Assembly (NCBI RefSeq): GCF_012910905.1
Contig: NZ_WTVN01000001.1
Location: forward strand, 310,001 to 374,000
DNA length: 64,000 bases
Reading direction: 5' to 3'
Source of the DNA: Aromatoleum toluvorans
Lineage (GTDB): Bacteria; Pseudomonadota; Gammaproteobacteria; Burkholderiales; Rhodocyclaceae
Positions 47,727-55,727 of this stretch are shown here, piece by piece. The translations under genes were made by a program, and so were the position numbers. The notes under the pieces are model-generated. The model was not told where the DNA came from. It worked only from the letters and a program-made list of their open reading frames with translations, and did not search any database. Numbering within the stretch: the first letter of the stretch is position 1; each line of letters opens with the position of its first letter.

Positions 47727-49187
47727 GTGGGAAAGATTTCGGCACCCCGCAACAACCGTGAATTCGTCGAGGCGTGCGTCAAGTCCGGCGACGCGGTGCG
47801 CATCAAGCAGGAAGTGGATTGGGACAACGAAGCCGGTGCGATCGTGCGCCGCTGCTGCGAACTCGGCGAAGCCGCGCCCTTCATGGAAAGCATCAAGGAC
47901 TACCCCGGCTTCAGCTACTTCGGCGCGCCCTTGTCGACGTACCGGCGCATGGCGATCGCGCTGGGCATGGACCCGGCGTCGACCCTGCCGCAGATCGGCG
48001 CGGAATACCTCAAGCGCACCAACAGCGAGCCGATCGCGCCGGTCATCGTCGACAGGCGCGACGCGCCGTGCAAGGAGAACATCCTGCTCGGCGACGACGT
48101 CGACCTGTGCAAGCTGCCGGTGCCGCTGGTGCATGACGGCGACGGCGGGCGCTACGTCGGCACGTGGCACGGTGTCATCACCAAGCATCCGGTGCGCGGC
48201 GATGTGAACTGGGGCATGTACCGCCAGATGATGTGGGACGGCCGCACGATGAGCGGCGCGGTGTTCCCGTTTTCGGACCTCGGCAAGACGCTGACCGACT
48301 ACTACCTGCCGCGCGGCGAAGGCTGCCCGTTCGCGACCGCGATCGGCCTGTCGCCGCTCGCCGCGATGGCCGCGTGCGCGCCCTCGCCGATCCCCGAGCC
48401 CGAGTTGTGCGGCATGTTGTCGGGGGAAGCGGTGCGCCTCGTGAAGTGCGAGACGAACGACCTCGAAGTGCCGGCCGATGCCGAAATCATCATCGAGGGC
48501 ATGATCCTGCCCGACTACAAGGTCGAGGAAGGCCCGTTCGGCGAATACACCGGCTACCGCACCAGCCCGCGCGACTTCCGCGTGACTTTCCGCGTCGACG
48601 CGATCACCTATCGCAACAACGCGACGATGACGATCTCGAACATGGGCGTGCCGCAGGACGAAGGCCAGCTGCTGCGCTCGTTCTCGCTGGGGCTGGAGCT
48701 GGAGAAGCTCTTGAAGAGCCAGGGCATCCCGGTGACCGGCGTGTACATGCACCCGCGCTCGACGCACCACATGATGATCGTCGGCGTGAAGCCGACCTAC
48801 GCCGGCATCGCGATGCAGATCGCGCAGCTCGCCTTCGGCTCCAAGCTCGGGCCGTGGTTCCACATGGTGATGGTGGTCGACGACCAGACCGACATCTTCA
48901 ACTGGGACGAGGTCTATCACGCGTTCTGCACGCGCTGCAATCCGGAGCGCGGCATCCACGTCTTCAAGAACACGACCGGCACGGCGCTCTACCCGCACGC
49001 CACGCCGCACGACCGCAAGTACTCGATCGGCTCGCAGGTGCTGTTCGACTGCCTGTGGCCGGTCGATTGGGACAAGACCAACGACGTGCCGACGCTCGTC
49101 AGCTTCAAGAACGTCTATCCCAAGAACATCCAGGAGAAGGTCCTCAACAGCTGGGCCGATTACGGCTTCCGCGGCGCGAAGAAATAA
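47727..49187 (+). CDS. ppcA: Phenylphosphate carboxylase alpha-type subunit (UbiD family)
   Basis: A 486-residue UbiD-family protein beginning at GTG (MGKISAPRNNREF), with GAGGAG as ribosome site. The catalytic block is EEGPFGEYTGYR; the prFMN-binding region includes WGMYRQMMWDGRTM. About 54 kDa, fitting the alpha subunit. The N-terminal region is longer than in PpcB and the two share only the core. With PpcB and PpcC it makes the C-C bond-forming core that exchanges CO2 with 4-hydroxybenzoate. ppcC follows after nine bases. Confidence 0.9.
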   Translation: MGKISAPRNNREFVEACVKSGDAVRIKQEVDWDNEAGAIVRRCCELGEAAPFMESIKDYPGFSYFGAPLSTYRRMAIALGMDPASTLPQIGAEYLKRTNSEPIAPVIVDRRDAPCKENILLGDDVDLCKLPVPLVHDGDGGRYVGTWHGVITKHPVRGDVNWGMYRQMMWDGRTMSGAVFPFSDLGKTLTDYYLPRGEGCPFATAIGLSPLAAMAACAPSPIPEPELCGMLSGEAVRLVKCETNDLEVPADAEIIIEGMILPDYKVEEGPFGEYTGYRTSPRDFRVTFRVDAITYRNNATMTISNMGVPQDEGQLLRSFSLGLELEKLLKSQGIPVTGVYMHPRSTHHMMIVGVKPTYAGIAMQIAQLAFGSKLGPWFHMVMVVDDQTDIFNWDEVYHAFCTRCNPERGIHVFKNTTGTALYPHATPHDRKYSIGSQVLFDCLWPVDWDKTNDVPTLVSFKNVYPKNIQEKVLNSWADYGFRGAKK

Positions 49188-49196
49188 GGAGCGGTC

Positions 49197-49454
49197 ATGG
49201 CAAACAAGTGGGAAGTGTTCGTGATGGACCTCGCGGAACTGGCCGAGGGCAAGGAGCTGGAGCTGACGATCCGCACGCTCAACGACGGACTGCACAAGTA
49301 CACCTACCAGCGCGCCAAGGTGGAAGTGTCGAGCAAGCTCGACCAGTTCGCCGACAGCCTGCAGGTGCGGCTGGGACGCGGGCAACTGAGTGACCGGAAG
49401 TTCTCGATCCGCGTGATCGAGCGAGTGGAGCGCCTGCCGGAGCGGTATCGGTAA
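49197..49454 (+). CDS. ppcC: Phenylphosphate carboxylase gamma subunit
   Basis: An 85-residue basic protein of about 10 kDa (MANKWEVFVMDLAELAEG), matching the size and place of the gamma subunit, the small member of the core. No known catalytic motif. It starts nine bases after ppcA with AAGGAG upstream, so it should be translated with it. The identification rests on size and position, plus similarity to the Thauera protein as I recall it. Confidence 0.85.
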   Translation: MANKWEVFVMDLAELAEGKELELTIRTLNDGLHKYTYQRAKVEVSSKLDQFADSLQVRLGRGQLSDRKFSIRVIERVERLPERYR

Positions 49455-49522
49455 GCGGTGCGAACCGGGCAGGCCACGTGCCCGCCCGGCCCGATTCCCT
49501 CATTGAACGGAACAGCGAAACA

Positions 49523-50869
49523 ATGGCCTACCCCGACCTGCGCAGCTTCCTCGGCGACCTCGGTGACGATCTGCTGCATGTGCGCGACGAGTTCGACCCG
49601 AAGTTCGAGATCGCCGCCGTGCTGCGCAGCCTCCCTGCGGACGCACCGGCGACGCTGTTCGAGAACGTGCGCGGCTACCCCGGTGCGCGCGTGGCCGGCA
49701 ACCTGTTCGGTGCCCGCCGCCGTGTAGCACGCGCGTTCGGCACGACCGAGGAACGCCTCGCGCAGACCTGGCTGGACAACAAGCAGCGGGCAATTGCCCC
49801 GGTGTTTGCGAAGAACGCGCCGGCTCAGGAAGTCGTGCATGAATCCCCGGACGAGCTGCTCTCGCTGCTGCCCGTCCTGACGCACCACGAGAAGGACGGC
49901 GGCCCCTTCATCACAACCGGCGTGCTTCTCTGCACCGACCCCGCGACCGGGCGGCGCGGCATGGGCATCCACCGCATGATGGTGAAGGGCGGCAAACGGC
50001 TCGGCGTGCTGCTCGCGAATCCGCCGCTGTCGCAGTTCCATGCGAATGCGGAAGCGGCGGGACGTCCGCTGGAAGTCGCGATCGCGCTCGGACTGGAGCC
50101 CGCGACGCTGCTCGCGTCCGTCGTGCGCAGCGGCCCGCAGGGGCCGGACAAGATGTCCGTCGCCGGCGGGCTGCGCGGCGAACCGGTCGAGCTGGTGCGC
50201 GCACGCAGCGTGGACGTCGAAGTCCCGGCGCGCGCCGAGATCGTCATCGAAGGCCGCATCCTGCCAGGCGTGCGCGAGGAGGAAGGCCCGTTCGGCGAGA
50301 ACACCGGCTACTACTTCACCAACGTCAGCCCGGTGATCGAAGTCACCGCGGTCACGCACCGCGACAACTTCATCTACCCCGGCCTGTGCCCGTGGTCGGG
50401 CGACGTCGACACCCTGCTCTCGCTCGCCGCCGGCACCGAGCTGCTCGGCCAGCTGCAGACGATGGTCGCGGGCGTCGTCGACCTGGACCTCGTCGGCGGA
50501 ACGGCTGGCTTCTCCGCCGCGATCGCCGTCCGGAACTGCCCGCGCCACGAGGTGCGGCGGCTGATCATGCTCGCGCTGAATCTCGACAAGCGCCTCAAGA
50601 CCGTCACCGTCGTGGATGACGACGTGAATATCCGCGATCCGCGCGAAGTCGCGTGGGCGATGGCGACGCGCTACCTGCCCGAACGCGACACCGTGCTCAT
50701 CGGCGGCGCCGAAGGCTACGTCATCGACCCCTCTTCCGCCGGCAGCATTGCCGGCTCCAAGGCCGGCTTCGTCGCGACGCGCGGCGCCGGCCTCGAATTC
50801 GACCGCATCACCCTGCCCGCCGCAGCCCTGGCGAAGGCGCAGGCCCTGCTCGCAACGCTGCACAAATAA
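49523..50869 (+). CDS. Third UbiD-family decarboxylase in the phenol cluster
   Basis: A 448-residue UbiD homologue. The catalytic block EEGPFGENTGYYF and the prFMN-site RRGMGIHRMMVKGG are present, so it should be an active prFMN enzyme or a cofactor-binding partner. It is more like ordinary UbiD/aromatic decarboxylases than PpcA or PpcB. It is not one of the four described carboxylase subunits. It starts 68 bases after ppcC and ends 13 before the UbiX-type gene, the classical ubiD-ubiX neighbourhood. It could be a spare reversible hydroxybenzoate decarboxylase or help load cofactor. Confidence 0.85.
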   Translation: MAYPDLRSFLGDLGDDLLHVRDEFDPKFEIAAVLRSLPADAPATLFENVRGYPGARVAGNLFGARRRVARAFGTTEERLAQTWLDNKQRAIAPVFAKNAPAQEVVHESPDELLSLLPVLTHHEKDGGPFITTGVLLCTDPATGRRGMGIHRMMVKGGKRLGVLLANPPLSQFHANAEAAGRPLEVAIALGLEPATLLASVVRSGPQGPDKMSVAGGLRGEPVELVRARSVDVEVPARAEIVIEGRILPGVREEEGPFGENTGYYFTNVSPVIEVTAVTHRDNFIYPGLCPWSGDVDTLLSLAAGTELLGQLQTMVAGVVDLDLVGGTAGFSAAIAVRNCPRHEVRRLIMLALNLDKRLKTVTVVDDDVNIRDPREVAWAMATRYLPERDTVLIGGAEGYVIDPSSAGSIAGSKAGFVATRGAGLEFDRITLPAAALAKAQALLATLHK

Positions 50870-50882
50870 CGGAGACAGCACC

Positions 50883-51482
50883 ATGAGAATCGTCGTCGGC
50901 ATTTCCGGAGCAAGCGGTGCGATCTACGGCATCCGCATCCTCGAAGCGCTCAAGCACGCGGGGGTCGAGACCGACCTCGTGATGTCGGATTCGGCCAAGC
51001 GCACGATCGTCTACGAGACCGACTACTCGATCAACGACGTCAAGCGGCTCGCCTCCTGCGTGCATGACAACAACGACGTCGGCGCGTCGATCGCGAGCGG
51101 CTCCTTCAAGCACGCCGGCATGATCATCGCGCCCTGCTCGATCAAGACGCTTTCCGCTGTCGCGAACTGCTTCAACACCAACCTGCTGATCCGCGCCGCC
51201 GACGTGACGCTCAAGGAGCGACGCAAGCTCGTGCTGATGCTGCGCGAGACGCCGCTGCACCTCGGCCACCTGCGCCTGATGACCCAGGCCACCGAGACCG
51301 GCGCCGTGCTGGTGCCGCCGCTGCCCGCGTTCTACCACCGGCCCAAGACCATCGACGACATCATCAACCAGTCGGTGACGAAGGTTCTCGACCAGTTCGA
51401 CCTCGACGTCGACCTCTTCGGCCGCTGGACCGGCAACGAGGAACGCGAGCACGCGAAATCGCGGCCGGAGCAGCCGGCATGA
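50883..51482 (+). CDS. UbiX-type flavin prenyltransferase
   Basis: A 199-residue UbiX/Pad1 homologue. The FMN-binding loop GISGASGAIYG is at the N-terminus, followed by IIAPCSIKTLSAV and the catalytic region RAADVTLKERRKLVLMLRETPL. Such enzymes join dimethylallyl phosphate to FMN to make prenylated FMN, the cofactor of UbiD enzymes. Three UbiD-family proteins are encoded directly upstream, so this is the likely cofactor source. The stop overlaps the start of the DUF120 gene by four bases. The C-terminus is about ten residues longer than E. coli UbiX. Confidence 0.93.
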   Translation: MRIVVGISGASGAIYGIRILEALKHAGVETDLVMSDSAKRTIVYETDYSINDVKRLASCVHDNNDVGASIASGSFKHAGMIIAPCSIKTLSAVANCFNTNLLIRAADVTLKERRKLVLMLRETPLHLGHLRLMTQATETGAVLVPPLPAFYHRPKTIDDIINQSVTKVLDQFDLDVDLFGRWTGNEEREHAKSRPEQPA

Positions 51483-51916
51483 TGACCAGCACCACCAGCC
51501 TCGAACTCGAAGGCGAAGTCGCGCCCGGCCGTGGCGAAGGCTCACGCTTCACCGCGATCGACTGGGTGATCCACGAATTCCGCAACAAACTCGGCTTCAT
51601 CCCCTGGCCAGGCACCTTCAACCTGCGCATGGGTGGAACGGCGTGGGACTGGGCGCGCGAGCGTCTGCGGGCCGCGGCCGGCATCGTGATCACACCGCGC
51701 GACGGCTTCTGCGCGGCCAAATGCTTCGGCGTGAGTATCGCCGGCCACCTCACCGGCGCCGTCGTGTTCCCGGAGATGCCCGATTACCCCGACGACAAGT
51801 TCGAGATCGTGTCGCCGCTGCCGATCCGCGAGACGCTCGGCCTGCAGGACGGCGACCTCGTGAACCTGCGCCTCGACCTCTTCCCTTCCGTCCGCGGCGA
51901 CGCGGCGGCCGCTTGA
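51479..51916 (+). CDS. DUF120 family, archaeal-type CTP-dependent riboflavin kinase-like protein
   Basis: A 145-residue protein that lines up along its whole length with the DUF120 / RibK family of archaea: EGEVAPGRGEGSRF at the start, then KLGFIPWPGTFNLRM, in which the Thr and Asn of the GTxN motif are kept, and DKFEIVSPLPIRETLGLQDGDLV at the end. The Methanocaldococcus enzyme phosphorylates riboflavin with CTP to give FMN. The ATG overlaps the ubiX stop, and a Nudix gene follows after 19 bases. I infer that it makes FMN for prenylation by the UbiX next door. Bacteria normally use the unrelated RibF, so this is an odd extra kinase. Activity is unproven. Confidence 0.85.
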   Translation: MMTSTTSLELEGEVAPGRGEGSRFTAIDWVIHEFRNKLGFIPWPGTFNLRMGGTAWDWARERLRAAAGIVITPRDGFCAAKCFGVSIAGHLTGAVVFPEMPDYPDDKFEIVSPLPIRETLGLQDGDLVNLRLDLFPSVRGDAAAA

Positions 51917-51935
51917 GCCTTCAAGGAGAACCATC

Positions 51936-52472
51936 ATGGCCCACAAGTTCTGCCCGCAATGCAGCACGCCGCTGGTCCTGGCGAAGATCCACGGCCGCGA
52001 GCGCGAGACCTGTCCGGCCTGCGGCGAGACCGTCTTCCACAAGCCTTCGCCGGTCGTGCTGGCGGTGATCGAACACGCCGAGCAGCTGGTGCTGATCCGC
52101 CGCAACCTCGACCCGCTCGCCGGCTACTGGGCACCGCCGGGAGGCTATGTCGAACTGGGCGAGTCGCTCGAGGACGCCGTCGTGCGCGAGGCGCGCGAGG
52201 AGACCGGGCTGGAGGTCGCCGTCGATGGCCTGATCGGCGTGTATTCGCAGACCGGCGCGCGCGCCGTGATCCTCGCTTTCCGCGCGCACTCGGTCGCGGG
52301 CGAGCCGGTCGCGGGCGACGACGCAGGGGAGATCGCGCTCATCGCGCCGGGACAACTGCCGATGCAGCCCGCGCCCGAGGGCGCGCCGCTGCTCGACCGC
52401 TGGTTCTACGACGTAATCCACGAAGTCACTGCGCCCTGGAAATGGGGACGCCAGACCTTGCTGAGGAAATGA
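51936..52472 (+). CDS. Nudix hydrolase with N-terminal zinc ribbon
   Basis: A 178-residue protein: a Cys4 zinc ribbon (CPQC...CPAC, residues about 6-32) followed by a Nudix domain with the complete box (GGYVELGESLEDAVV-REAREETGLEV). Nudix enzymes split nucleoside or other diphosphates linked to X. Distant from NudC because the NADH motif SQPWPFP is missing. In this place it might turn dimethylallyl diphosphate into the monophosphate used by UbiX; that is an inference from neighbours only. RBS: AAGGAG upstream of the ATG. Confidence 0.85.
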   Translation: MAHKFCPQCSTPLVLAKIHGRERETCPACGETVFHKPSPVVLAVIEHAEQLVLIRRNLDPLAGYWAPPGGYVELGESLEDAVVREAREETGLEVAVDGLIGVYSQTGARAVILAFRAHSVAGEPVAGDDAGEIALIAPGQLPMQPAPEGAPLLDRWFYDVIHEVTAPWKWGRQTLLRK

Positions 52473-52545
52473 GCATGATCGCCGCGCTGCAACTGCACCT
52501 GCCCCGCGCGACGGCGATGCGCTTCCATGTGAATCGCGTTGCTGC

Positions 52546-53382
52546 ATGAAGCTGCGCTGGGCAGCCTGCCGCCCGCCGGAGGGCGAGCGTGCGCCGTCCG
52601 CGTGCACGCCGCCGGGGACCGTCGTGTATGCGATCGGCGACATCCACGGCCGTCTCGACCTGCTCGACGCGCTGCTGCAGGGCATCGCGCTGGATGCGCG
52701 CTTGCGGCCGGCGCAGCGTCGCGTGCTGGTGTATCTCGGCGATTATGTCAGCCGCGGCCCGGATTCGCGCGGCGTCGTCGATCGCGTCATCGACTGGCGC
52801 CCGGAGGGCTTCGAGGTGATCGCGCTGAAAGGCAACCACGAAGAGGTGATGCTGCGCTTTCTCGACGGCGAGCTCTTCGTCGGCGGGCACTGGATGGACT
52901 ACGGCGGGGCCGACACCCTCGCCCATTACGGCGTGGCGGTTGATGATCCGTCATGTCGCGACCCGGAAACGCTGGCGCACCTGTGTGCGCGCCTGCGCGG
53001 CAGCATCCCGCCGGCGCATCTCGCGCTTTTGCGCGGCCTCGCGCCCAGCCACCGCGAGGGTGGCTATCTCTTCGTGCACGCGGGGGTCCTCCCCGGAGTC
53101 CCGCTCGGCGAGCAGTCCGAGCGCGACTTCGTCTGGATCCGCAAGCGCTTCCTCGTTTCCGATCGCGACCACGGCGCGGTGGTCGTGCACGGCCATTGCA
53201 TTTCCGAGCAACCCGACGTGCGCCACAACCGCATCGGCATCGACACCGGTGCGTATCGCAGCGGCGTGCTCACCTGCCTGGTCCTCGACGGCACCGAGCG
53301 CAGCTTTCTGCAGACCACGACTGACTTCCGAAATGGCCCGGCCGAGGCCAGGGGCGAGGTTTGCCCTGATTCGTGCCAATGA
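52546..53382 (+). CDS. PPP-family metallophosphatase (serine/threonine phosphatase-like)
   Basis: A 278-residue protein with the three PPP motifs: GDIHGR, GDYVSRGPDS and KGNHEE, plus a later GHCISEQ histidine. The family includes bacterial serine/threonine phosphatases and the ApaH-type diadenosine-tetraphosphatases. No signal peptide. It sits in the phenol cluster, 73 bases after the Nudix gene, so it may act on a phosphorylated protein or metabolite of that pathway, but no substrate can be named. The first 25 residues are not family-like and the start may lie slightly later. Confidence 0.8.
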   Translation: MKLRWAACRPPEGERAPSACTPPGTVVYAIGDIHGRLDLLDALLQGIALDARLRPAQRRVLVYLGDYVSRGPDSRGVVDRVIDWRPEGFEVIALKGNHEEVMLRFLDGELFVGGHWMDYGGADTLAHYGVAVDDPSCRDPETLAHLCARLRGSIPPAHLALLRGLAPSHREGGYLFVHAGVLPGVPLGEQSERDFVWIRKRFLVSDRDHGAVVVHGHCISEQPDVRHNRIGIDTGAYRSGVLTCLVLDGTERSFLQTTTDFRNGPAEARGEVCPDSCQ

Positions 53383-53424
53383 AGGCATTGCATCAGCACA
53401 TCAAAACACCAAGGAGGAGGAAGC

Positions 53425-54354
53425 ATGAAACTGAAGCAGATCTGCGTGGCGATGGCCCTGTCCGGGCTGGTCGCGGGCGGTGCATTTGCGAAGGAAGGCG
53501 GCGATCAGTACCCCAACGGCGGCGAGAACTTCTACGCCGGCGCCCTGCCCCCGCCGGGCAACTACTTCCTCAACTACTTCGGTTATTACAACGCCAAGCT
53601 GCGCGACGGCGACGGCGACAAGGTGCAGGGCGCGTCGGTGCGCGCGTGGTTCGACGCATTGCGCTACGTGAAGGTCACCGATACGCAGATTCTCGGCGGA
53701 AGCTGGGCGATGCACGCGATTGTCCCGATCGTGCACCAGACCGTGAAGCTCGGCGGCACCAGCAAGACCGTGACCGGCATCGGCGACCTCGTGTTCTCGC
53801 CGCTGGTCGTCGCCTGGCACGCGGGCAGCCTGCACTGGGTGGCGGCACTGGACATCTATGCCCCCACCGGCGAATACAAGTCCGGCGACCCGCGCAAGAG
53901 CATCGGCGCCAACTACTGGAGCGTGGAGCCGGTGTTCGCGGCGACCTGGCTGGGCGAGGCCGGCTGGGAGGTGTCGGCCAAATTCATGTACAACTTCAAG
54001 GCGAAGAACAAGGATTTCCGACCTGCACCCGACGCGCCGAAGATGGATTACGAGTCGGGCGACGAATTCCACGTCGACTACTCCGCGTGCAAGCGCTTCG
54101 GGCCGTGGGCCGTCGGCCTCGCGGGCTACTACGTCAAGCAGACGACCAACGACAAGCTGGAAGGCGAGACGCTGTCGTCGGCCTTGGGCCCGTGGTCGTC
54201 GGGACGCAAGGGGGAGGCCTTCGCGATCGGCCCGAGCGTCAGCTACACGACGAAGACCGGCACCGCGCTGATGGCGGTGTGGCAGCACGAAACCCAAGCC
54301 GAAAACCGCTTCCGCGGTGACAAGGCGTGGATCAAGCTGGTGATGCCGTTCTGA
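53425..54354 (+). CDS. Outer-membrane channel-like protein (MetA-pathway phenol degradation family)
   Basis: A 309-residue protein with a signal peptide ending near AFA (residue 22). The remainder alternates short beta-strand-like segments (FLNYFGYYNAKL, WVAALDIYAPTGEY, WEVSAKFMYNF) and ends in an aromatic residue (LVMPF), as in outer-membrane beta barrels. It fits the Phenol_MetA_deg/SphA family found with aromatic degradation genes. It probably helps aromatic compounds cross the outer membrane. AGGAGGA precedes the ATG. It is the last plus-strand gene of the cluster, 42 bases after the phosphatase. Confidence 0.83.
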   Translation: MKLKQICVAMALSGLVAGGAFAKEGGDQYPNGGENFYAGALPPPGNYFLNYFGYYNAKLRDGDGDKVQGASVRAWFDALRYVKVTDTQILGGSWAMHAIVPIVHQTVKLGGTSKTVTGIGDLVFSPLVVAWHAGSLHWVAALDIYAPTGEYKSGDPRKSIGANYWSVEPVFAATWLGEAGWEVSAKFMYNFKAKNKDFRPAPDAPKMDYESGDEFHVDYSACKRFGPWAVGLAGYYVKQTTNDKLEGETLSSALGPWSSGRKGEAFAIGPSVSYTTKTGTALMAVWQHETQAENRFRGDKAWIKLVMPF

Positions 54355-54364
54355 CCAGCCCGCG

Positions 54365-54393
54365 CGCCGCTGCCTGCATCACGGGCGGCGGCG
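54365..54393. terminator. Hairpin at the end of the phenol cluster
   Basis: CGCCGCTGCC pairs with GGCGGCGGCG (one mismatch) between the convergent stops of the outer-membrane protein and the small gene at 54398. No T-run, so its role as terminator is uncertain. Confidence 0.35.
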
Positions 54394-54397
54394 TGCC

Positions 54398-54616
54398 TCA
54401 GAACGGCAGCCGGCGCTTCGGAGGCGGGGCCGGCTTCTTCTCCGCGGCCGGTGCTGCGGCCTTCACGGGTTTGCGCGGGCGATTCATCTCTTCGCGCGCA
54501 AAGCGCACCTTGCCCTCCAGCACGCAACCACGCATGCCCGGTTCGCACACCGCGCCCTGCACGCGCTGGCACACGCCGTCGAGATCGTGCGGACAACTCC
54601 ACGCACCGCTGCTCAT
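54398..54616 (-). CDS. Small cysteine-containing protein, unknown function
   Basis: A 72-residue protein. The N-terminal half has four cysteines in CPHDLDGVCQRVQGAVCEPG-like spacing plus one more in RGCVLEG; the C-terminal half is basic and Pro/Ala/Lys-rich (KAAAPAAEKKPAPPPKRR), probably disordered. A ribosome site GGAGGG precedes the ATG, which supports translation. I do not recognise a named family; the cysteines suggest metal binding. It converges with the outer-membrane protein gene. Confidence 0.6.
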   Translation of the reverse strand: MSSGAWSCPHDLDGVCQRVQGAVCEPGMRGCVLEGKVRFAREEMNRPRKPVKAAAPAAEKKPAPPPKRRLPF

Positions 54617-54735
54617 CCCGAAACCCTCCGCTTGCTTCCGAAACTCTGACCATAGCCCGGAACGGGGTCACCGGAAATGATCGATATCAAACTGCGCGAG
54701 CCACGCGGTTGCGCAGGGACGGCGCGCCCCGCATC

Positions 54736-55590
54736 ATGCCCCTACCCTTCACCACGTTCGCCCGCACCGCCATGTTCACTCCCGGATACCGTTCGCCCGC
54801 CCCGCCCGCCGCAGACGACCTGTGCTTCGTGTTCCGCAACAACAGCGTGCTGGTCTTCGCCACGGAGGGCGAGACGCGGGTTCCCGCACGCAACGAGCTG
54901 CGCGGGCTCGAACCTGCCGGGATGCACTACGTGGGCCTGCTCGCGGATCGGCACTGCTACGCGCTGACCGTCGGGACGGAGACGCCGGCCCCGGAAGGCA
55001 TGGAGTGGCGCGACCTGCGCAGCCTGTTCGGACGCATCGACGAGACGGTCTTCGGCGTCGCCGGGCGTGCGATCCAGATCGTGCAGTGGGACCTCACGCA
55101 CCGTTACTGCGGCCGCTGCGGCACAGCGACGGAGCCGCACGCGAGCGAGCGTTCGCGCGTGTGCCCCGGCTGTGGCATGGTCCATTACCCGCGCCTCGCC
55201 CCGGCAGTGATGGCGCTGGTGCGGCGCGGCGAGGAGTTGCTGCTCGCGCGCTCGCCGCACTTCCCCGAGGGCATGTTCAGCGCGCTGGCCGGTTTCGTCG
55301 AACCGGGCGAATCGCTGGAGCAGACGCTGGCGCGCGAGGTGCGCGAGGAAGTCGGCGTCGAGGTCGCCAATGTCCGCTACTTCGGCAGCCAGTCCTGGCC
55401 CTTCCCGCATTCGCTGATGATCGCCTTCGTCGCCGACTACGCGGGCGGCGAAATCGTCCTGCAGCCGGACGAGATCGAGGCAGCCGCCTGGTTCACGATC
55501 GACCGCCTGCCGCGCCTGCCGCACCGCTTCAGCATCGCGCGGCGGCTGATCGACGCGACCGTGAACGAGATCGCAGCGATGCGCGGCTGA
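54736..55590 (+). CDS. nudC: NAD(H) pyrophosphatase / NAD-decapping enzyme NudC
   Basis: A 284-residue NudC. The central Cys4 zinc finger is YCGRCGTATEP ... VCPGCGMVHYPRLAPAVM; the Nudix box is GFVEPGESLEQTLA-REVREEVG, and the NADH-specific block SQSWPFPHSLM follows. It hydrolyses NADH to NMNH and AMP and can remove NAD caps from RNA. The start is ATG at 54736; another in-frame ATG at 54772 is possible. The long upstream frame is not part of the gene. Confidence 0.93.
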   Translation: MPLPFTTFARTAMFTPGYRSPAPPAADDLCFVFRNNSVLVFATEGETRVPARNELRGLEPAGMHYVGLLADRHCYALTVGTETPAPEGMEWRDLRSLFGRIDETVFGVAGRAIQIVQWDLTHRYCGRCGTATEPHASERSRVCPGCGMVHYPRLAPAVMALVRRGEELLLARSPHFPEGMFSALAGFVEPGESLEQTLAREVREEVGVEVANVRYFGSQSWPFPHSLMIAFVADYAGGEIVLQPDEIEAAAWFTIDRLPRLPHRFSIARRLIDATVNEIAAMRG

Positions 55591-55598
55591 AACATTCG

Positions 55599-55635
55599 AT
55601 CGCAATCACCTATCGAGTTTATTTTTTAATTCAAT
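55599..55635 (+). promoter_or_regulatory. OxyR-like site upstream of ahpC
   Basis: Four tetrads at the OxyR spacing of seven bases: ATCG, CTAT, ATTT and CAAT starting at 55599, 55610, 55621 and 55632. They match the known ATAG-N7-CTAT-N7-ATAG-N7-CTAT pattern at 12 of 16 positions. It lies about 95 bases before the ahpC start in an AT-rich patch. Confidence 0.45.
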
Positions 55636-55727
55636 TGGAGCTATCGCACCCCGGTCGGTAAAGTGGCATCCATCGAGCAAGACATACCGCTCGGTCCTCT
55701 TACCCCACTACGACAAAGGAGTGCGAC

